From: Chlorokybus atmophyticus
Lineage: Eukaryota > Streptophyta > Chlorokybophyceae > Chlorokybales > Chlorokybaceae
Direction of reading: 5' to 3'
Assembly: GCA_009103225.1 (NCBI GenBank)
Contig: RHPI01001616.1
Span: 577,827-641,826, forward strand
DNA length: 64,000 bases
Position numbers and translations under genes: made by a program. Under the pieces are notes generated by a model. That model was given only the letters and a program-made list of their open reading frames with translations, had not been told where the DNA came from and did no database searches. Below, one piece after another: positions 58,940 to 64,000 of this stretch; positions within the stretch are counted from its first letter, which is position 1; the number at the start of each line of letters is the position of its first letter.

Positions 58940-60231
58940 AACGCTCCACTACCTGCTCGATCACCTGTTGCCCATCTGCCGCCATACACCACCTGCTGGT
59001 CTTGATGGTCTCGTCCAGCATGCGTTCATCAAGGCCCTCGACATGGCTGTCGTCACTCGTGTACTCCCCCGCATCGTCATTTTCTTCGAGCTTCCACAGA
59101 ATCAGCTCGACGTGCCGTATGACATACAGCCACTGCTAGCCAAAGCATGCCAAGTACAGCTCGAATGGTTTTACTTGCCACCCAGTATGTTTGCTCGTGT
59201 GGCACACATCTCGACCCGCATCGGTCGACATCGACAGGTACATCTGCTGCAGCAGGTTGAAGTTCTGCTCCGCAGATAGCTCTTGCACATTGCCGGGGTG
59301 CTGCGGCAGCAACACCACCATCATATCGAGGACGGCGAGGGGCAACAACGTATTACGGATGGCCATATCGTGTATGGGTTCCAACCACCGCCATTCCCCA
59401 GAGGTCTGTTTAGACCGCATTTTCCGCGTTTGCTCCCACTTATTGCAAACTTTCGTCACCCACCTCGAGGCATGCCGCATGCGGTGATGCAGCGCGTCTT
59501 GGGCGTACTGTAGGGTGATCAACTCCTTTGCACTACGAGTCAACCCCCCAAAGCGTCTGCGCGTCGGTGCTTTGAGCTTAGGCAGCTCGTGCCGCACCGG
59601 CTGTCTCTCTGGACGATGCTGAGCAGCCACTTGACGCTGTAAACCCGCCTGTGCCTACTCAGGACACGCAATCAGCCCCAGTGAGGCTTCAAGGCGCTGT
59701 GCTTCTTCTAATGTTGTAACGATGCCTCACCTTTCCTTTTTTGGTCCTGTCAGCGTCCTTTATTCCAATAACCTTCTCTTTTTTTTGGCCAACCTGCACA
59801 TCCTGGCAGGCGCTCTCCGTGGCACTGTCACTTAGAGGAGGTAAGGCGTTATCTTCTTGCTCCACAGCCTTGCGCTTGTTGGTTGCCTCCCGTTCCTCCA
59901 CGACCTCATGTTGCTTCATGAGGTCGAGCATGAAGCCTTTGTCTTTCAGCGCAGCTTTCAGGACACCTCGATCAATCTCTTTACCAACAAGACAGGCTGG
60001 GATCAATGTGGCAAGCTTAGAGGGAGAGGGCGAGCTACAGCTGCTTCTTGATGGAGATGCCTCCGGATGGTCAGAGTGCGGTGGCAAGTGAGTATCCGCG
60101 GCAGGAAGGGAGGGTGCTGAATTGGGATTGCGAGCATGTGGCTGTGGTTGAGGGGAGGCAGGATGTGCAGAACACTCGGCTACTTCTTGCCTAGCACACG
60201 AAGGCGAGGCCTGAGGCGTTGGCGCAGCACT
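58908..60231 (-). CDS. Unrecognised Pro/Ser-rich protein with in-frame TAG
   Basis: Two exons join in phase 0: 59731-60231 (after a gactcag acceptor) and 58908-59636 (after tttacag). The first is Pro/Ser-rich, then charged (LVGKEIDRGVLKAALKDKG, MKQHEVVEEREATNKRKAVE). The second has helical, Trp-containing sequence (TRRRFGGLTRSAKELITLQY; WVTKVCNKWEQTRKMRSK; WLEPIHDMAIRNTLLPLAVL). At 59136-59138 a TAG interrupts (LACFG-stop-QWLYVIRHVELIL), and good-looking coding continues for 75 codons to another TAG at 58908. No domain recognised. 5' exons not found; the OTU gene lies just upstream on the same strand and could be part of the same transcript. Confidence 0.45.
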
Positions 60232-60673
60232 CTGAGTCACAGCCGGTGGTAGCGGGGAATTGGCAACGCCATTCCGCCATTCTCCGATCAGGTGTTACCT
60301 CCGGTGGCACTTCATGTTGAAGGTATTACATGGGTGATGCTTGTATCCGGTCAGCTTGCCCTTCATACAGGAGTCGAGGGTCGAAGGTACCAGGAAGAAG
60401 CGCGTGGACTCCAGACTTAGCAAGACGGTCGAGTCATGACGGACTCCGGACCAGGCTGCTTGGTAGAGCCTTGGGAGAAATCGCGTAGCTTTGTGGATAC
60501 GTAAGCTTAGCAGGCGTGGCTTAGCTTGTTGGAAAGCTCTAGTTGTGAGCTAGACAGCGTAGCTTACAGAACAACAATCGGCTGAGTATAGCGCACGCGG
60601 TGCTTGCCAATGTAGACGTGTGTAGAGACTGGCGGGGTATAAAGCCCAGACTTGTTGCAATGAAGATGAGAGG

Positions 60674-63535
60674 TCACGATGTAGCATGTGTGCGGATGCT
60701 ATGGCAGTAGCAGTCATGCTCTTGTGTTGATGTTGTTGGCGTGTCACTTGCACGTGTGTATGTCAACACTTCATGCATAGGCCACGACCAATGTTCGGTG
60801 CTTGCAGGCTTGAGGAGCCAAAAGTGTGATTCTGGCTCATTAGGAGCAGTGTTGCCCACCACCAGGACTGAGTTGAGGGCTTCGTTATTTCCAACCCAAA
60901 CTGCGCTGCCGGGCTGTGGCACCCACTCCCCATGCTCGCGCTGAACGGTCACGAAGCCAATCAACAAGCCCAGCTTGTTGGCAAACATGGTCATTTGCAG
61001 GTGCTCGACGTAGACATCTTTTCTCTGCACGATCTGTCGCACCTTGGCCATGGCTATGTCAATGTTGCAATTGACATCTGCCAACATGGTCGCAGGCAGT
61101 TTGTTGTAATACTGCACCATCTCTCCCGCGGCACCAGTGGCTCTGCAGAAGTCTAAGATTCTGCTCGCCACGCCTGCATCGACAGCCTTGGCGGTGATTT
61201 TGCGGAGAGTGTCCCCCCTACCGACGTCGTCAATGGTGTTTAGCATGGCCCAAAATGTGCTCGAGCTGGGGCACTTGTGATCATTCAGGACACTTTGCGC
61301 TATGGATGGCCTGGCGCGAAATACACAATGGTAGAAGCAATTACCATCCGTCGGCGCATTGAAGTGGTCCCATGAGGCGAGCTGGCCACCTAACAAGACT
61401 GATGGCCGTATGCGGGTTGCACCTGCCAGCTCCTCTGATGACTCGCTGGCAGGTGGTGACCCCTGCTGCATGCGCATGCAGCACGCAAATGGTGTGTCCA
61501 ACTGTGGACGGCAAGAGTCACAGTGACTGATAAAATACCAGTTTGGGGCAGACTGCCGGCTTCAACTTGCAGTGAGTGGGGTAAGGTAGGTGCAGAAGCC
61601 ACATCGGTTGTTGCATTGTGCTGTGGTCTCGCCGGTGGCGGCAAGAGGGATTGTTGCCCCGCAATCACCGGTGCAGCTCGTGGAGGTAATGGCAGTGCAT
61701 GAAAGACTGGTGCCGCAGAAGGTGGTTGCGCTCTGGCTGCGAGGGGAGCAGGAGCGGCGGGTATGACCACTTGTGCATGCAATAAGGGGGGCTATATACA
61801 GGACCCAAGATAAGATGGCTCAACAATGTTGCAAAGGCCGAATATAAGCTTATGCAGTGTCTGACACATTGTTATCAAGGCACGAGCATAAAAGACAGCG
61901 ACTTACCTCAATGGCCCGTGGGCTGCATGGAGCAGCGGAAGCCATGGGCGCCGACAAGGTGGTATTGAGTGCACTCTCCCCGCCACCCTCGATCGCAGAC
62001 TCGTCATGGAGCTCGTGAGCCATGGGCACATCATGCGCCACTGCCCCAATGGACATGTCGGGATTCAACAGGCTAGCATGCATGTTAAACTGATGCCGCA
62101 TTGCCGCCACGCCCATCAGCAAGTGGGATTGAAGGACCAGTTGATGGGATTGAATCCAGGATTGCATAGGAGCTCCTACAGGCCCTAGTGCACTGTGGTG
62201 CTGTCAACCAATCACATGCGAGTTAGCTGCATGCTTGCGACACTGCAATTGCAATAGTCAACTGCGTTACACCGTCATCAGTTGGTTGCTTCAAACAGTC
62301 ACCTGCGGCATTGCTGGTTGATGCACGAATGACTGCATTAACTGCGTCATTGCTGGTTGATGCACTATTGGTTGAATGCCGGACGAATGGCCACGCGCTC
62401 CTGTGCTCAAATCCAGCCTACTTCGTTCGGCACGCGCGCGCGACTTCGCACGCTCCCGCACATCTTAGCATGCAAAGGTAGGCATGCATTGGAAGTGCAT
62501 TGTTACGACAAGGGTCCGGCCATCTAAGCCATAGAAGACCATGGTGGGATTTATGACTATTCCCATTCTTATGTATTACGCCCAGCCCCCCTGGCTGCCG
62601 TAACACACCTCCCCCATTAGAATGTAGCACGTCCTCGGCTACTTCTTATAGGGTTCTTTTTTCTTAGCCCTCCGCCCGCGGGCGACCGAGCCATCCCGAA
62701 CGGATTCGGTGCGGTCATTTCTGCGACCGGCGGGTCAACACCGCGCGGTCGTTCTCGTTCTCGAGAACGTTGTCAGCCGTTCTCTCGAATGTTCTGTTCG
62801 AGCGACCGTTCTAGATCGCGTTCTAAACCGTCCCTTTCGTTCCTTCCGACCTGCGACTTGCCCAAGGCCGCGGGTCCCACCGCGACTTTCTCAAGATCGC
62901 GGTGCACTTTCCTTGGAGCTTTTGCCAACCGAAAAATCGCCGCTCTATCCCCCTTGGAAGTCGAGCCCACGACCTTTAAGTTGTCAACTCCGATACCAAA
63001 TGTTACGACAAGGGTCCGGCCATCTAAGCCATAAAAGACCATAGTGGGATTTATGACTATTCCCATTCTTATGTATTACGCCCAGCCCCCCTGGCTGCCG
63101 TAACATGCATGCAGTAAACATGCATAGCGAGATTGGCAACAACATACCGCCTCCCAGCTCTGTCTATCTGCTGTGGCTTCCGCAATGTCGGCTTGATTAT
63201 AGGGTGGGTATGGGTGAATAGTGGAGGCCTGCAGCCACGCTACACGTATCACATGGACTGCGCTAAAAAACAAATTGCTCGTGCAAGGAAATGCATGTGA
63301 CTGTTGAGCGTACCTCTGCATTCCTTTGTGCTTGTTCCCACAGCCGCAATTGGTCCCGCATGGTTCGGACAAGGGGCTCCAAGGACTGCAGCTCCCGATT
63401 CACTCCTTGTTGCAGACAGCGAGCCACCAAGCAGCTCTTGGTGTAAAGATGGTCCTTAATGGCTTGCCTGCTGTTTTGTCCAATGTTGGTGATGCATGTT
63501 GGACAGCCCCATTGCTGACGCCTGCCATGATTCAT
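60674..63535 (-). CDS. OTU cysteine protease with N-terminal zinc finger, about 6 exons
   Basis: OTU proteases remove ubiquitin or related tags. Exon 1 starts at ATG 63535: zinc finger WGCPTCITNIGQNSRQAIKD...H...C, then a coiled coil (LQSLEPLVRTMRDQLRLWEQ) to a gtacgc donor. Small exons near 63270-63150 (VAWLQASTIHPYPPYNQADI), 62207-61908 (MQSWIQSHQLVLQSHLLMGV) and 61780-61535 (Pro/Ala-rich) follow. The catalytic exon, about 61503-60674, has the Asp/Cys box APTDGNCFYHCVF, a core VYVEHLQMTMFANKLGLLIG and the His box ESHFWLLKP. The triad is complete, so it may be active. It ends at a TGA. Exon borders between 63.2 and 61.5 kb are approximate. The TRIM element at 62501-63105 sits in one intron. 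OTU domains occur in several eukaryotic mobile elements. Confidence 0.72.
62501..63105 (-). mobile_element. TRIM: miniature LTR retrotransposon, 605 bp
   Basis: Two 105-bp LTRs, 62501-62605 and 63001-63105, begin TGTTACG and end CGTAACA and differ at only two positions I can see. The 5-bp target duplication TGCAT is at 62496-62500 and 63106-63110. Read on the minus strand, the 5' LTR is followed by TGGTATCGGAGTT, close to the initiator-Met tRNA primer-binding site, and the 3' LTR is preceded by the purine tract AATGGGGGAGGTG. The 395-base interior has no gag or pol. Non-autonomous and recently inserted. Confidence 0.95.
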
Positions 63536-63794
63536 GACGTGGCGCTCGGTAGTAGCTGGCTTCGCTGCTTGAACTCTTATGACCACAACTTCTCGCAAGA
63601 TGAGCCACGCCGCCGCGGCTCCGACTCCTGGTCCTCCGCCTCCTAGTCGAACCCAGGCCCACTATGCCTGATATTCGACTCGTCATCAACCTGGTGCCCC
63701 TGCGTGCCATCATCCGGCCATAAATGAAGCGTGTTTGGGTGAGTGCACGCTAACTCCCATTTGGGCTGATCAAGCAATGCCTCTGTATGCCTTT

Positions 63795-63946
63795 GTCGTA
63801 CCATGAATCGTACGACAGAGCCATTGTACGGCAATGGCTGGGGTTGGACGAGAGATGCCTTTGTCGTACCATAAATGTTACGACACAACCATTGTTACCA
63901 ATGGTTGTACAAAGCATAGATGGCACGAATGCATAAGTCGTACCAT
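63795..63946. repeat. Right GTAC-repeat cluster, three copies of GTCGTACCAT
   Basis: The 10-mer occurs at 63795, 63863 and 63937, with the longer unit TGCCTTTGTCGTACCAT at the first two. The inverted form is at 52911. It lies about 260 bases upstream of the OTU gene ATG, so it could be its promoter or the right end of the mobile element. Confidence 0.65.
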
Positions 63947-64000
63947 CAACCACAGAAGCAAGGACGCACTACAAGTGCGACTCTACTGCGGGACACTAGA

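Noticed and set aside
62709-63044. ORFs inside the TRIM as gag remnants
   Set aside because: No zinc knuckle, protease or polymerase motif; the interior is only about 395 bases.

Overview
The window is nuclear DNA of a green alga (Chlorophyta). It holds a channelrhodopsin, a plastid-targeted SDR of the plant At2g34460 type, a plant-type phospholipase A1 and a plant-type acetolactate synthase with an N-terminal extension. Genes are intron-rich with GT...AG introns (often tgcag acceptors). Spacers are full of CA/GT and CG-rich microsatellites, homopolymer G/C tracts and assembly gaps (N).

Layout. 0-6.1 kb: 5' part of acetolactate synthase (-), divergent from a RecD2-like helicase (+). 6.1-8.2 kb: spacer with CA repeats and a poly-G tract. 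8.2-25 kb: a two-gene tail-to-tail cassette in three copies. One partner is an unrecognised multi-exon gene ('gene X'); the other is a class-3 lipase. Only the lipase at 15.7-18.9 kb is intact, and I could model all 8 exons in frame. Remnants lie at 12.03-12.24 kb and 21.76-23.13 kb. 25-30 kb: AT-rich or CA-rich spacer, an 814-base gap, a 427-bp exact repeat of part of the third cassette, and a terminal exon of a small membrane protein. 30.3-33.7 kb: a complete pogo/Tigger-type DNA transposon with TIRs and TA target duplication. 33.9-36.2 kb: At2g34460-like SDR (8 exons). 36.8-39.5 kb: channelrhodopsin (5 exons, 689 aa). 39.5-46.8 kb: gene-poor AT-rich DNA with long hairpins. 46.8-48.2 kb: type II membrane glycosyltransferase (3 exons, 391 aa). 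48.2-51.7 kb: spacer and second gap.

51.7-64.0 kb is the most unusual part: a dense mobile-element region. It encodes a Plavaka-like (KDZ-related) DDE transposase, a phage-type C5 cytosine DNA methyltransferase, an OTU cysteine protease, a RING protein, a coiled-coil acidic protein and an unrecognised protein. The transposase, methyltransferase and OTU genes each begin with a similar CxxC...H...C zinc finger. Each starts just inside a cluster of TGGTAC-type repeats, and the outer clusters share the inverted 10-mer GTCGTACCAT. All six internal in-frame stops noted in the two large broken ORFs are TAG. A 605-bp TRIM retroelement with perfect landmarks sits in an intron of the OTU gene.

I think the composite element (transposase + DNA methyltransferase + ubiquitin-system genes, shared zinc finger) is the candidate undescribed system. 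The triplicated gene X/lipase cassette is the second. Exon coordinates given as exact were checked for splice sites and reading phase; others are marked approximate.
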